Source of the DNA: an uncultured Bacteroidia bacterium
Lineage (GTDB): Bacteria > Bacteroidota > Bacteroidia > Bacteroidales > F082
NCBI GenBank assembly: GCA_902801625.1
Contig: CADCJI010000021.1
Location: forward strand, 1-59,872
Direction of reading: 5' to 3'
Length of the DNA stretch: 59,872 nucleotides
Shown here: piece after piece, positions 50,891 through 59,866 of the stretch
Layout of the letters: each line of letters starts with the position of its first letter
Numbering within the stretch: the first letter of the stretch is position 1
Translations under genes and position numbers: made by a program
Notes under the pieces: model-generated
Database searches by the model: none
Told to the model about the DNA's origin: nothing
What the model saw: the letters and a program-made list of their open reading frames with translations, nothing else

Positions 50891-53182
50891 TTACCGCGAA
50901 GTCACTTTATAACGCGTGACCTTCCCATCTTTCCAAGTACATTCCACCACCTTATTACCACGGGCGCATAGCCCTTTGAAATGACCGTCTTTCCATACCG
51001 AAGGTAAGGCGGGCAGCAATTCTATTTCGCCATCATGGCTTTGCAGCAACATCTCGGCAATGCCTGCCGCGCCGCCGAAGTTGCCGTCAATCTGGAAAGG
51101 CGGATGGGCGCAGAAAAGGTTGGGATAGGTGCCTGCTGAATGGCTCCCGTCAAGATGGACTGCCGGTTCGAGTAAGTTCCTTAAAAGCCGATAGGCATGG
51201 TCGCCGTCGTGAAGTCGTGCCCAGAAGCAGATTTTCCATGCTCTTGACCAGCCTGTGCCTTCATCGCCACGATGACGTAAGGTCTCGCGGCAGGCATCCA
51301 TTAATTCTGGCGTTTTCGATTGGGTCAGCATTGTGCCAGGATACAAGCCAAACAAGTGCGAAACATGGCGGTGTTGTGGCTCCACTTCCTTGTAGTCTTT
51401 CAGCCATTCCTGCAAATACCCCTGCCCACTGACCTGCATAGGTGGAAAATGGGATTTGGCGTCGCGGATGCTGTCGGAAAAAGCCTCATCGATACCCAAA
51501 ATCTCTGCTGACTGACAAACAGCATCATACAACTCGCTTACAATCTGCACATCCATAGTGCTGCCCATGCACACACTGACAACAGTGCTGTCGTTAAGCC
51601 AGAAAGCGTTTTCGGGTGATGTAGTCGGGGCAGTGACAAGCCAGCCGTGTTCGGGTTCCTCTATCATCGCATCAAGGAAAAACTGCGCCGCCTCTTTCAT
51701 TAATGGATAGGCTTCTCGCAAAAATGCCGTGTCCTGCGTGAACTCAAAATGCTGCCATGCGTGGAGGGCAAGCCAAGCCCCGCCGGTGTTGGTGGCGCCC
51801 CATGAAGGGTGCTCGCCAGGTGCCGTGAAGCCCCATGGGTTGCAGACCACATGGGCGGTCCAGCCTCGTGCACCGTAGAAATCGCGAGCCGTCTTACTTC
51901 CTGAAGGCATTAATCCCTCAGCAAAGTGAATTAATGGCAAATGCAGTTCCGAGAGGTTGCAAACCTCGCAGGGCCAGTGGTTCATCTCCACATTGATATT
52001 CAGGTGGTAGTCACCATTCCATGGGGTCTGGATGGTATTGGCCCACAGCCCTTGCAGGTTGGGTGGCAGCAAGTCCTCGCGTGTGGAGCTGATGAGCAGA
52101 TAACGCCCGTAATGAAAATAACAGGTAGGCAGCCATGGGTCGTCGTTGACAAGGAAGTCTTTCCAATGGTCTTCCAAAGTCAGGTCTTGTTTTTCTTTTG
52201 GGTCGCCAATTACCAACTCCACGCGGTCGAACAGCTCGTGATGGGCTTTCAGATGGTCGTTTTTCACGGCATCAAAGCCTTTATTAATGGCTTTTTGCAG
52301 GTGCTCGTTGACGTATACCTTGGGGTCGGCGCATAGAAAATCGGTGGCGGCACAAAAGTAGATAATCGTTTCGTGGTCTGTGGTGACCGTTTGTGCTTTG
52401 GCGTAGTAATGCATCCCTTCCACGCCTTCCACGTTGCTGTCCAGCTGGCCAAACATAATGACGCTGTCAGCATAGGTGAAAACCTCTGCTTTTTCAGGAC
52501 GGGAGAGGTTTATCGTAAAAGAAGAGCAGGTCGTTGAGCCTGTCGATACGCCGTCAATAATTACGGTCGGCCCTTCGACAGGCTTAGGGACCCTAGATTC
52601 AACGGGCTCAGGGACCTTAACTCTTATTACTGCCACATCATCCAAACGGGAGATAAAAGACTCTCGTTCGTAATGCTGGCCGCCTTTATCAAAAGAAACC
52701 TTCTGGATGGCATCATTGAGGCAAAGCGTTCGCCTATAATTGGTTCCAGTATCGGCATTGGGATAATGATATTCTATTGTCATATTGCCCAAAGTCTGAT
52801 AGCACCCAAAAGGCACCTTGGCGCCTTGGCCATGACCCGAGCCTTCGCCACCACAGACAAAGGTTTCGTACATCAGGTTTTGGGCTTCGTCGTTTTTGCC
52901 TTCCTTCAAAAGTCGTTGGATTTCGGGTAGCGACTGCAAAGCCTTGGGGTTGCTGTCGTCACTCGGTGCGCCCGACCATAAAGTGATGTCATTCAGCACG
53001 ATGGTCTCCTGCTCCACCCCACCATCGGGCATCATACCGAGGTGACCGTTGCCCAAAGGGAAACACTCTTCCCAAATTTGGGCGGGGGCGGTACAAGTCA
53101 GGTTCCAGAGCTCTTTCGAGGGATGTTTTTGGCAACCGAAAAACACGAACAAGGGGATGATGAAATGAAGGAGGCGCTTCAT
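50891..53182 (-). CDS. GH95 family alpha-L-fucosidase-like lipoprotein
   Basis: A 763-residue glycoside hydrolase of family 95. It begins [17 protein letters not shown] (lipobox FFGC). N-terminal motifs are [15 protein letters not shown] and [14 protein letters not shown]; the (alpha/alpha)6 domain has [20 protein letters not shown], containing the region of the catalytic Asn/Asp, and the end has [22 protein letters not shown]95 enzymes release alpha-1,2-fucose or related sugars from host or plant glycans. About 34 residues near 188-222 are encoded by a dispersed repeat and are foreign to the family. ATG 53182 is chosen because the TATTTTTG box at 53200 precedes it. Confidence 0.9.
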   Translation of the reverse strand: MKRLLHFIIPLFVFFGCQKHPSKELWNLTCTAPAQIWEECFPLGNGHLGMMPDGGVEQETIVLNDITLWSGAPSDDSNPKALQSLPEIQRLLKEGKNDEAQNLMYETFVCGGEGSGHGQGAKVPFGCYQTLGNMTIEYHYPNADTGTNYRRTLCLNDAIQKVSFDKGGQHYERESFISRLDDVAVIRVKVPEPVESRVPKPVEGPTVIIDGVSTGSTTCSSFTINLSRPEKAEVFTYADSVIMFGQLDSNVEGVEGMHYYAKAQTVTTDHETIIYFCAATDFLCADPKVYVNEHLQKAINKGFDAVKNDHLKAHHELFDRVELVIGDPKEKQDLTLEDHWKDFLVNDDPWLPTCYFHYGRYLLISSTREDLLPPNLQGLWANTIQTPWNGDYHLNINVEMNHWPCEVCNLSELHLPLIHFAEGLMPSGSKTARDFYGARGWTAHVVCNPWGFTAPGEHPSWGATNTGGAWLALHAWQHFEFTQDTAFLREAYPLMKEAAQFFLDAMIEEPEHGWLVTAPTTSPENAFWLNDSTVVSVCMGSTMDVQIVSELYDAVCQSAEILGIDEAFSDSIRDAKSHFPPMQVSGQGYLQEWLKDYKEVEPQHRHVSHLFGLYPGTMLTQSKTPELMDACRETLRHRGDEGTGWSRAWKICFWARLHDGDHAYRLLRNLLEPAVHLDGSHSAGTYPNLFCAHPPFQIDGNFGGAAGIAEMLLQSHDGEIELLPALPSVWKDGHFKGLCARGNKVVECTWKDGKVTRYKVTSR
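52513..52620. repeat. Dispersed repeat family 1 inside the GH95 gene
   Basis: TTGAGCCTGTCGA, then GGCCCTTCGACAGGCTTAGG and CGGGCTCAGGGACC: two or more half-copies of the family at 58024 and 1034. The insertion is in frame (multiple of three) and is read as VPEPVES and VPKPVEG. Confidence 0.85.
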
Positions 53183-53199
53183 GGATGGATTGTTTCCTG

Positions 53200-53207
53200 C
53201 AAAAATA
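53200..53207 (-). promoter_or_regulatory. -7 promoter box for the GH95 gene
   Basis: The minus strand reads TATTTTTG then CAGG, 18 bases before the ATG at 53182. Confidence 0.65.
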
Positions 53208-53400
53208 CCAAAAAAAAGACACCAAATATGCCCAATTATACACTCATTGTTCATTAAAAAATAAACAACTGTTATCCAACAATTTATCCGACAACAAATG
53301 ACAACAAACGATTACAGTCGACTACAAACGTTTAATCAACGGTTAGTTCTTGACTATTGGTGTTTCTTTGTGGCACAATCCTAAATATAAATAAACGACT

Positions 53401-53835
53401 ATGGAAGCACAAGACAACAAGACCATTGAAGTCCCTAGGGGAAACACCAAAGAGGACATCAAAGCAAGAGAACACATTATTTCCGATGTCTATAGACGTT
53501 GGTATGAAACGAACCCTTCAAAAGCAGTTTTTAATGCTAATCTAAACGATAGCATAAATGTCAGGTATTTGTCAATTACTGAAACCATTCGTCATGCTGC
53601 AAAGAACTTTCTTTCAACATTGGCGGTACTGCAACTTGATATCATCTTAAAAAGTGCCTATCAAGTCGGTGAACCTTCCCCAATAAAAAAGGGCATCAAG
53701 AATCAGAGTGAGTTTTCAGAAATGATCATTATGGAATGCCCTTTGATTGGCATAGGAACCGCGAAACTTACCGTTGGGGTCAAAAAGAAGTCAGGAATGA
53801 AGATTCAGTATTGTATCACCGCGCTAAATACATAA
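53401..53835 (+). CDS. Conserved-looking protein of unknown function
   Basis: A 144-residue soluble protein with no signal peptide. Sequence such as KAREHIISDVYRRWYETNP and VRYLSITETIRHAAKNFLST suggests a compact alpha/beta fold, but I recognise no domain. ATG 53401 follows an A/T-rich region; TTTCTTTG at 53363-53370 may be a -7 box. It is followed by a hairpin at 53839-53889. It converges with the carrier gene at 53982. Moderately A/T-rich. Confidence 0.7.
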   Translation: MEAQDNKTIEVPRGNTKEDIKAREHIISDVYRRWYETNPSKAVFNANLNDSINVRYLSITETIRHAAKNFLSTLAVLQLDIILKSAYQVGEPSPIKKGIKNQSEFSEMIIMECPLIGIGTAKLTVGVKKKSGMKIQYCITALNT

Positions 53836-53838
53836 AAA

Positions 53839-53889
53839 ACCGACGGAGTTACAAAGGGGCTTGCTATCCGGCATTTCCCGTCCGTCGGT
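53839..53889. terminator. Hairpin between convergent genes
   Basis: ACCGACGGA and TCCGTCGGT form a 9-bp stem; the loop of 33 bases contains GGGGCTTGC...TTTCCC. It lies between the stops of two convergent genes and may serve both. Confidence 0.6.
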
Positions 53890-53981
53890 GTATAATCAAA
53901 ACGCAGTTAATCCATGCCGAAGCCAATCTGCGTTTCACGCTGCAAAAATACAACTATTTTCTCAATCCACAAGTTTTTGCT

Positions 53982-55595
53982 TCAAAATCCCGCCAACTGC
54001 ATGGTCACGGTAGGAATCAGCAGCAAAGCCCCGATAACAACCAACACGAGGATGAACTTCCAGATGAAACGCACCCACTTTTCCCACGGGATGCGGGCCA
54101 CGCCGAGGGCAGCCATCAAGACGCCGCTGGTGGGGGTAATCATATTGGTGAAACCGTCGCCGAACTGGAACGCCACCACCGTGGCCTGCCGCGAGATGCC
54201 GATCAAGTCGCTGAAAGGTGCCATGATGGGCATGGTAATGGCAGCCTTGGCCGAACCGCTCGGAATGACAATATTAATCAAGGTCTGGATGCCATACATG
54301 ATTTCCGCCGAGGCGATCTTGCCCATGTTGCTCATCGACTTGGAGAGGCCATAAAGGATGGTGTCGATGATGCCGCCGTCCTGTAGGATAATGACGATGC
54401 CGCCCGCCAAACCCACGATGACTGCCGCAGAAAGAATGTCGCCCATGCCTTCGAGAAACAGCTTCGCAATATCGCTCGCGCTTTTGTCGACGGACAAGCC
54501 GCTTGCGATGCCGAGCACCAAGAACAGCGATGCGATTTCCATGATATACCACTCATAACCCAACACACCAACCACCAAGAAATACACCGTGGCAAAGAGC
54601 AAGGTAAGGACAAAATAATGCACCGTTTTGCGAAGCGTGATGATGCTCAACAGGACAAATACTGCCGTTCCGATGGGGAGCAAGGGCAATGTAGTTTCGC
54701 TATTGCCGATTTTCAAGGTAGTCATCGGATAAAGCACCGAGAACACGATTAATACTGCCGTCAAGAAGGCGAAGACAAACCAGGCCTTGCGGGGCGTGTA
54801 GCGCTCCAATTCCTCTTCCTTCACCTCCGCCGACTTGCGCCAATAGACATCGTCTTCGTACATGATGGACGACTGCGGGTTTTTCTTCACCTTGTTGGCA
54901 TACCACAACACGAAAATGATGCCCACCACGGTCAAAATGGCCCAACAGACTGCACGATAACCAATACCCGTGAATAGCGGAATCTCTGCGATGCCTTGTG
55001 CGATGCCGATGGTGAACGGATTAAGCATGGCACCCGAGAAACCAATGTGGGCGGCCACGTACACCATGCAAAGACCCACGATGCTGTCGTAACCCATCGA
55101 GACCGCCAAAGGTATGATAATCAAAGCAAAGGCAATGGTCTCCTCACTCATGCCGAACACGCTACCGAAGAGGCTGAACAAGAGCATAATAAGGATGATG
55201 ACGACATTGTTCACCCCTATCTTGCGCATCAGCTTCCAGCGTTCGAGGCGCTTAGTGAACTTCAGAAACGACAAGATGCCCATATCAATGGCCTTGCTCT
55301 TGTTCATGATCCAGAAAGCGCCACCAATGATTAATATGAACACGATGATGTTACCCTGCTTGACGAAACCTTTGTAGAATGCCGAAAAAATCTGCCAAGT
55401 TTGGGGCTCGGCATGGAACTCATTGCCGCCAATTGCCTCCGGCAATTGGTCAGCATAATAAAATGTCATCACCGTCTCATCGCCAACCTGCTCCGAGACA
55501 TATTTCCCTGGTGGGATAATCCAAGTGAGCACCGCAGCAATAACGATGATAAAGAAAACGATAACGAAGGTATGTGGGACTTTGCGCTTTTTCAT
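53982..55595 (-). CDS. YfcC family carrier (DcuC / amino-acid antiporter-like)
   Basis: A 537-residue inner-membrane carrier with about 12-13 helices. It starts MKKRKVPHTFVIVFFIIVIA with an IIPPGKY motif, typical of YfcC proteins; SVFGMSEETIAFALIIIPLA and IVIPSGSAKAAITMPIMAP are the re-entrant loop motifs of the ion transporter superfamily. Substrate is probably a dicarboxylate or basic amino acid, but it cannot be fixed. A TACCTTTG box lies at 55638 on its strand, back to back with that of the DPP IV-type gene. The peptidase next door may supply peptides or amino acids for it. Confidence 0.88.
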   Translation of the reverse strand: MKKRKVPHTFVIVFFIIVIAAVLTWIIPPGKYVSEQVGDETVMTFYYADQLPEAIGGNEFHAEPQTWQIFSAFYKGFVKQGNIIVFILIIGGAFWIMNKSKAIDMGILSFLKFTKRLERWKLMRKIGVNNVVIILIMLLFSLFGSVFGMSEETIAFALIIIPLAVSMGYDSIVGLCMVYVAAHIGFSGAMLNPFTIGIAQGIAEIPLFTGIGYRAVCWAILTVVGIIFVLWYANKVKKNPQSSIMYEDDVYWRKSAEVKEEELERYTPRKAWFVFAFLTAVLIVFSVLYPMTTLKIGNSETTLPLLPIGTAVFVLLSIITLRKTVHYFVLTLLFATVYFLVVGVLGYEWYIMEIASLFLVLGIASGLSVDKSASDIAKLFLEGMGDILSAAVIVGLAGGIVIILQDGGIIDTILYGLSKSMSNMGKIASAEIMYGIQTLINIVIPSGSAKAAITMPIMAPFSDLIGISRQATVVAFQFGDGFTNMITPTSGVLMAALGVARIPWEKWVRFIWKFILVLVVIGALLLIPTVTMQLAGF

Positions 55596-55637
55596 CGTGT
55601 TCCAAATTTAACTATGTTTAATCTTTGATTTGTGGGG

Positions 55638-55666
55638 CAAAGGTATTGAAATAATCCCTATTTTTG
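55638..55666. promoter_or_regulatory. Divergent -7 boxes for the carrier and peptidase genes
   Basis: On the minus strand TACCTTTG (55638-55645) drives the carrier; on the plus strand TATTTTTG (55659-55666) drives the peptidase. The two boxes are 13 bases apart, so expression could be mutually exclusive. Confidence 0.6.
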
Positions 55667-55713
55667 CACCAAATTGAAAATTCAACGGAGTTAAATCTTA
55701 AATTTGAACAAAA

Positions 55714-57867
55714 ATGAAGAAAATTCTGACTCTCTTATTGATGGCCGTCTTAGCGACTTTTGCCATGCCTGCCACGGCTCAAGAAAAGAAGATGTTCACT
55801 CCTGCCGACGCTTCCTACAACAACCGCGCAGTCTATGCCCAACGACCCAACCAACTGAAATGGATTGGCAACTCTGAGATTCTGATGCAGGTGAAGGACA
55901 AAGAAATAGTAACCACAATGCCTAGCAGCAAGAAAGAAGCCACTTTCCTCACCCTTGACGAACTGAACGGCTACAAAAAAGGAGAAAGCGTCAACGACCT
56001 GACACGCATTCCCCAATTGACATGGATCAACGATTACCAGGCCTATTATTATGGCTTAAGCGAGAGTGGCATCACGCTTAATAAGATGGACATAAAGAGC
56101 AAAACCATCGAATCCATCACATCGATTCCTTCAGGTGTTGCAAACCAGAATATCTGTGAGTCCACGCTGAATGTAGCCTATACCATTGACAACAACCTCT
56201 ATGTGGCCAAAGGTGACAAACAGATTCAAATCACCGACAATCCTGAAGGTGTGGTGGCCGGACAAAGCGTGCACCGCAACGAGTTCGCCATCAACGGCGG
56301 CATTTTTTGGTCGCCAGACGGCAAACTCCTCGCCTACTACAGCATGGACGAGCGCATGGTGACCGACTATCCTTTAGTAGACATCACTGCACGCATCGCC
56401 ACGGCCAAACCCATCAAATACCCCATGGCGGGCATGACAAGCCACCAGGTGACGCTGCACATCTACAACATCGCCACGGGTAAAGAGGTTGTCGTCAAGA
56501 CTGGCGAACCGGCTGAGCAATACCTCACCGCCATCACTTGGAACCCAGACAACAAGCGCATCTACATCGGCGTGCTCAACCGCGAGCAGAACTATCTGAA
56601 ATTCAACGAATACAGTGCCATCACAGGCGACTTCATCCAAACCATTTTCGAAGACCGCGACGAGCAATATGTGGAACCCCAAGGTCCCGCCTACTTCCTG
56701 CCCAACAACTCCGACCAGTTCATCTGGAAAGCTCAGCGCGACGGCTACTATCACCTCTATCTTTACAGCATCAGCAAGAAGGCCGTGAAGCAACTCACCC
56801 ATGGCGACTTCGTCATCACCGACTTTAACGGCTTCTCGAAAGACGGCAGCAAGATCTACTACCGCTCCACTGAGGTCAGCCCGCTCGAGCGCCACTGCTA
56901 CATGATGGACATCAAGAGTGGCAAGGTGACAAAACTCACCAAGGAACACGGCACCCACAACATCGTGCCTTCGGGCAACGGCAAGTATTTCCTTGACTTC
57001 TACACCAGCACCGATGTACCTTACAATGTCGACCTTCAAGACAACAATGGAAAACTGGTCAAACGCCTGCATGAGGCCGAGAACCCGCTGAAAGACTACA
57101 ACATCGGTGTGACCGAACTTGGCACGCTGAAAGCCGAAGACGGCCAGACGCTCTACACCCGCCTCATCAAGCCTTATAACTTCGACGCTTCAAAGAAATA
57201 CCCTGTCATCGTTTATGTGTATGGCGGTCCTCATGCCCAACTCATCACCGATGAATGGACAGCTGGTGCAGGCATCTACCTCAACTACCTCGCCCAAGAA
57301 GGCTTCCTCGTCTTCACCCTCGACAACCGTGGCTCCGCCGACCGTGGCGAGGCCTTTGAGCAGTGCATCCACCGCCAGTGCGGTCAACTTGAGATGCGCG
57401 ACCAGTTGGTGGGCATCAATTGGCTGAAGACCCTGCCCTTTGTTGATGCCAACCGCATCGGCAGCGACGGCTGGAGCTATGGCGGCTTCATGTCGACCTC
57501 GCTGAAGATCAACCACCCCGAAGTGTTTAAGGTAAGCGTGGCAGGCGGCCCCGTGTTGGATTGGAAGTACTACGAAATCATGTACGGTGAGCGTTACATG
57601 GACACGCCACAAGAGAACCCTGATGGCTACGAACTGACCAGCCTCGAAAACAAGACCGACAAGCTGGAAGGTAAGCTCCTGATGATTCACTGCACTACTG
57701 ACGATGTCGTAATGTGGCAACACAGCCTCGTCTTTGTTGAAAACTGCATCCACAACGGCAAGCAGTTAGACTATTTCGTCTATCCCGGCCACGGCCACAA
57801 TGTTGCTGGTCCCGACAGAGCACATCTGATTACTAAGATTACGCAGTATTTTAAGGATAATTTGTAA
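55714..57867 (+). CDS. Dipeptidyl peptidase IV-type serine peptidase (S9)
   Basis: A 717-residue secreted/periplasmic peptidase that removes N-terminal dipeptides, probably after proline. It has a signal peptide (ILTLLLMAVLATFAMPATAQ), then a beta-propeller (about 30-470) with DPP IV phrases (WIGNSEILMQV, FFWSPDGKLLAYY-like text at 200). The alpha/beta hydrolase follows: nucleophile GWSYGGFM near 590, acid TTDDVV near 655, and histidine in GHGHNVAG near 690. All three catalytic residues are present. Length is normal. A terminator and two repeats lie downstream. Confidence 0.93.
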   Translation: MKKILTLLLMAVLATFAMPATAQEKKMFTPADASYNNRAVYAQRPNQLKWIGNSEILMQVKDKEIVTTMPSSKKEATFLTLDELNGYKKGESVNDLTRIPQLTWINDYQAYYYGLSESGITLNKMDIKSKTIESITSIPSGVANQNICESTLNVAYTIDNNLYVAKGDKQIQITDNPEGVVAGQSVHRNEFAINGGIFWSPDGKLLAYYSMDERMVTDYPLVDITARIATAKPIKYPMAGMTSHQVTLHIYNIATGKEVVVKTGEPAEQYLTAITWNPDNKRIYIGVLNREQNYLKFNEYSAITGDFIQTIFEDRDEQYVEPQGPAYFLPNNSDQFIWKAQRDGYYHLYLYSISKKAVKQLTHGDFVITDFNGFSKDGSKIYYRSTEVSPLERHCYMMDIKSGKVTKLTKEHGTHNIVPSGNGKYFLDFYTSTDVPYNVDLQDNNGKLVKRLHEAENPLKDYNIGVTELGTLKAEDGQTLYTRLIKPYNFDASKKYPVIVYVYGGPHAQLITDEWTAGAGIYLNYLAQEGFLVFTLDNRGSADRGEAFEQCIHRQCGQLEMRDQLVGINWLKTLPFVDANRIGSDGWSYGGFMSTSLKINHPEVFKVSVAGGPVLDWKYYEIMYGERYMDTPQENPDGYELTSLENKTDKLEGKLLMIHCTTDDVVMWQHSLVFVENCIHNGKQLDYFVYPGHGHNVAGPDRAHLITKITQYFKDNL

Positions 57868-57872
57868 TGGAT

Positions 57873-57947
57873 TGTAGGACTGTCGTACCACAGCAGCCAC
57901 CTTGGGTTTTCCAAGTGCGGCTGCCACAGTGTGACAGCCCTACAGCC
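57873..57947. repeat. Dispersed repeat family 2 (TGTAGGGCTGTC type)
   Basis: TGTAGGACTGTCGTACCACA at the left faces TGTGACAGCCCTACA at the right, with GCAGCC/GGCTGC inside: a palindrome of about 75 bases. Relatives are at 47849-47942 and 59584-59610. Confidence 0.8.
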
Positions 57948-57957
57948 AACAAACAAC

Positions 57958-57993
57958 AAAGCCCTCCGCTGTAATAATAGCAGAGGGCTTTTT
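57958..57993 (+). terminator. Terminator after the peptidase gene
   Basis: AAAGCCCTC-GCT and AGC-GAGGGCTTT arms with loop GTAATAAT, followed by TTTTT. It may work in both directions and also terminate the hydG transcript. Confidence 0.85.
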
Positions 57994-58023
57994 CACTATC
58001 TAATAATCTTAAATGGATGGTTG

Positions 58024-58089
58024 GGTCCTTGAGCTTGTCGAAAGGCCCGACTTGTAATAAACCGGCCCTTCGACTGGCTCAGGGACCTT
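58024..58089. repeat. Dispersed repeat family 1 (full copy)
   Basis: GGTCCTTGAGCTTGTCGAAA (58024-58043) and the inverted CCCTTCGACTGGCTCAGGGACC near the right end form a palindrome of about 66 bases (arms described in part), directly after the hydG stop codon. Confidence 0.8.
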
Positions 58090-58093
58090 GACT

Positions 58094-59548
58094 TTAGAAA
58101 TAAAGGTCTCTCTCGCCCTTCTTGATGCGCTCAATACGGCTCTTCAACTCGTCCAAGAACTTCGGGTCGACATTCTTGAAGTTGTTCTCGATGCACTTCC
58201 AACCTTTGGCAGCGACTTCAGGAGTGGCATAGTCCACCAGATACTCGCTCAAAGTGAGGATGGCATTCGGAGTGCAGTAACGCTTGATGAAGCCTGGCAC
58301 ACTGAATTCCATGAAGTGCTCGCCCGTGCGACCCAGACGGTAGCAGGCAGTGCAGAAGCTCGGGATGAAGTCGTGGTCGAGGAGCTTGTCGATGATGTCG
58401 CCCAATGAGCGGTCGTCACCGATCTTGAACTGTTCGCGGTGGAGGTTCTGGTCCTCCTGCTTGTCGCTGTTCTTCTCCTCTTCCTCGTGGTGGTATTTGT
58501 AGTCACCAATCTGCAGGTTGGTGCCACCGTCGATTTGCGAGATGCCGTATTCGATGGCCTTGGCGCGGAAGGCGGCGTCCTCACGGGCGGTCAGAATCAT
58601 GCCAGTGTAAGGAACAGCCAGACGGAAGATGGCAATGATCTTCTCGAAGGTGTCGTCGTCGACAAAATATTTCTTGTCGATGTTCAGGCCCGAAGCGTCC
58701 TTGATACGCGGGAACGAGATGGTGTGCGGACCCACATTGAAGCAAGCCTCCAAGTGGTTGGTGTGACGAATCATGGCCAACACCTCATAACGCCAGTCGT
58801 ACAAACCGAAGAGGATGCCAAGGCCGTTGTCGTCGATGCCGGCCTGCTGGGCTCGGTCCATCGAGGTGAGGCGGTAGTTGTAGTCGCCTTTCTTGGTATT
58901 AATGGGGTGGTATTCGTTGTAGATCTCGGGGCAATAGGTCTCCTGGAAGATCTGATAGGTGCCGATGCCCGCCTCTTTCACGATGCGGAAGCCTTCCACA
59001 TCCAAAGGAGCGGCGTTGATGTTGACACGACGGATGCTGCCCTTGCCTTTCTTGGTGGCGTAGGTCACCTTCACGGTGTGAGCGATGTACTCGGGCGAAT
59101 ATTTCGGCGACTCGCCATAAACGAGGATGAGGCGTTTCTGGCCGTCGTCTTCAAGAGCCTCCACATTGCGGATGAGTTCTTCATCGGTCAGCGTGGTGCG
59201 GATCTGCTCCTTGTTGGAGGAACGGAATCCGCAATAAACGCAGTTGTTGACGCAATAGTTACCCACATACAGCGGGGCAAACAGCACGATGCGGTTGCCA
59301 TAGATACGGCGTTTCAGCTCGCGGGCACCTTCCTTAATCTCTTCCACCAGCGCGGGGTCGGTGGTGTTGACGAGGACGGCTGTCTCCTCCATCGTCAGGC
59401 GGTTCTTGTCCAACGACTTCTGGATGATTTCGTGCACACGCTCAGGAGTGCTCTTGGTGTTGTTGATGTAGTCCCAAATCTCTTCCGAGGAGATAAACGG
59501 GCGGTTAGGCTCGTCGGGGATACGACATTTTTCGGGATGGAATTGCAT
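58094..59548 (-). CDS. hydG: [FeFe]-hydrogenase maturase HydG (tyrosine lyase)
   Basis: A 484-residue radical-SAM enzyme that splits tyrosine into CO and CN for the [FeFe]-hydrogenase H-cluster. The CxxxCxxC SAM cluster is CVNNCVYC near residue 97, and the second, C-terminal cluster motif is CTACYRLGRTGEHFMEF with a later CTPN. Both are complete. Around residues 365-390 there is a charged insert (HHEEEEKNSDKQEDQN). It follows a TM1266-type gene. hydE, hydF and the hydrogenase presumably lie beyond the right edge or elsewhere. Confidence 0.95.
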   Translation of the reverse strand: MQFHPEKCRIPDEPNRPFISSEEIWDYINNTKSTPERVHEIIQKSLDKNRLTMEETAVLVNTTDPALVEEIKEGARELKRRIYGNRIVLFAPLYVGNYCVNNCVYCGFRSSNKEQIRTTLTDEELIRNVEALEDDGQKRLILVYGESPKYSPEYIAHTVKVTYATKKGKGSIRRVNINAAPLDVEGFRIVKEAGIGTYQIFQETYCPEIYNEYHPINTKKGDYNYRLTSMDRAQQAGIDDNGLGILFGLYDWRYEVLAMIRHTNHLEACFNVGPHTISFPRIKDASGLNIDKKYFVDDDTFEKIIAIFRLAVPYTGMILTAREDAAFRAKAIEYGISQIDGGTNLQIGDYKYHHEEEEKNSDKQEDQNLHREQFKIGDDRSLGDIIDKLLDHDFIPSFCTACYRLGRTGEHFMEFSVPGFIKRYCTPNAILTLSEYLVDYATPEVAAKGWKCIENNFKNVDPKFLDELKSRIERIKKGERDLYF

Positions 59549-59583
59549 ATCAGTTGTCAGTTTTAAGTTGTTCAGTTGTCAGT

Positions 59584-59610
59584 TGTAGGGCTGTCACACT
59601 GTGGCAACCG
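59584..59610. repeat. Dispersed repeat family 2, half copy
   Basis: TGTAGGGCTGTCACACTGTG and GGCAACCG, matching one arm of the copies at 47849 and 57873. It fills most of the short spacer between hydG and the gene upstream. Confidence 0.75.
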
Positions 59611-59617
59611 TACATTT

Positions 59618-59866
59618 TTAATTATACACGTTTTTCAGCAGCGCCGACTTCACCTCGATGCCTTCGATGCGACCCAACTGGCCCGTGAGGGAACCAATCT
59701 CATCGGTGGTACCTTCGAAAATGACGGAAATGATGCTGTAATTACCACGGGGAAAGCCTTGGCGGCAGATGATGATGCCTGCGTGACGAGATAGCACCGC
59801 GTTGACTTGTGGCGCGGCTTCACGGTTTCCCACATAAATAAGGACTGAGCCTATTCTCCTTTCCAT
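59618..59866 (-). CDS. TM1266-type iron-only hydrogenase system regulator
   Basis: An 82-residue ACT/NikR-like protein: ERRIGSVLIYVGNREAAPQV, LSRHAGIIICRQGFP and GTTDEIGSLTGQLGRIEGIEVKS (in part) match the putative regulator that accompanies hydrogenase maturation genes. It may sense a small ligand and control hydrogenase gene expression; DNA binding is unproven in the family. It is complete, starting at ATG 59866, six bases from the window edge. hydG follows 69 bases downstream. Confidence 0.9.
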   Translation of the reverse strand: MERRIGSVLIYVGNREAAPQVNAVLSRHAGIIICRQGFPRGNYSIISVIFEGTTDEIGSLTGQLGRIEGIEVKSALLKNVYN

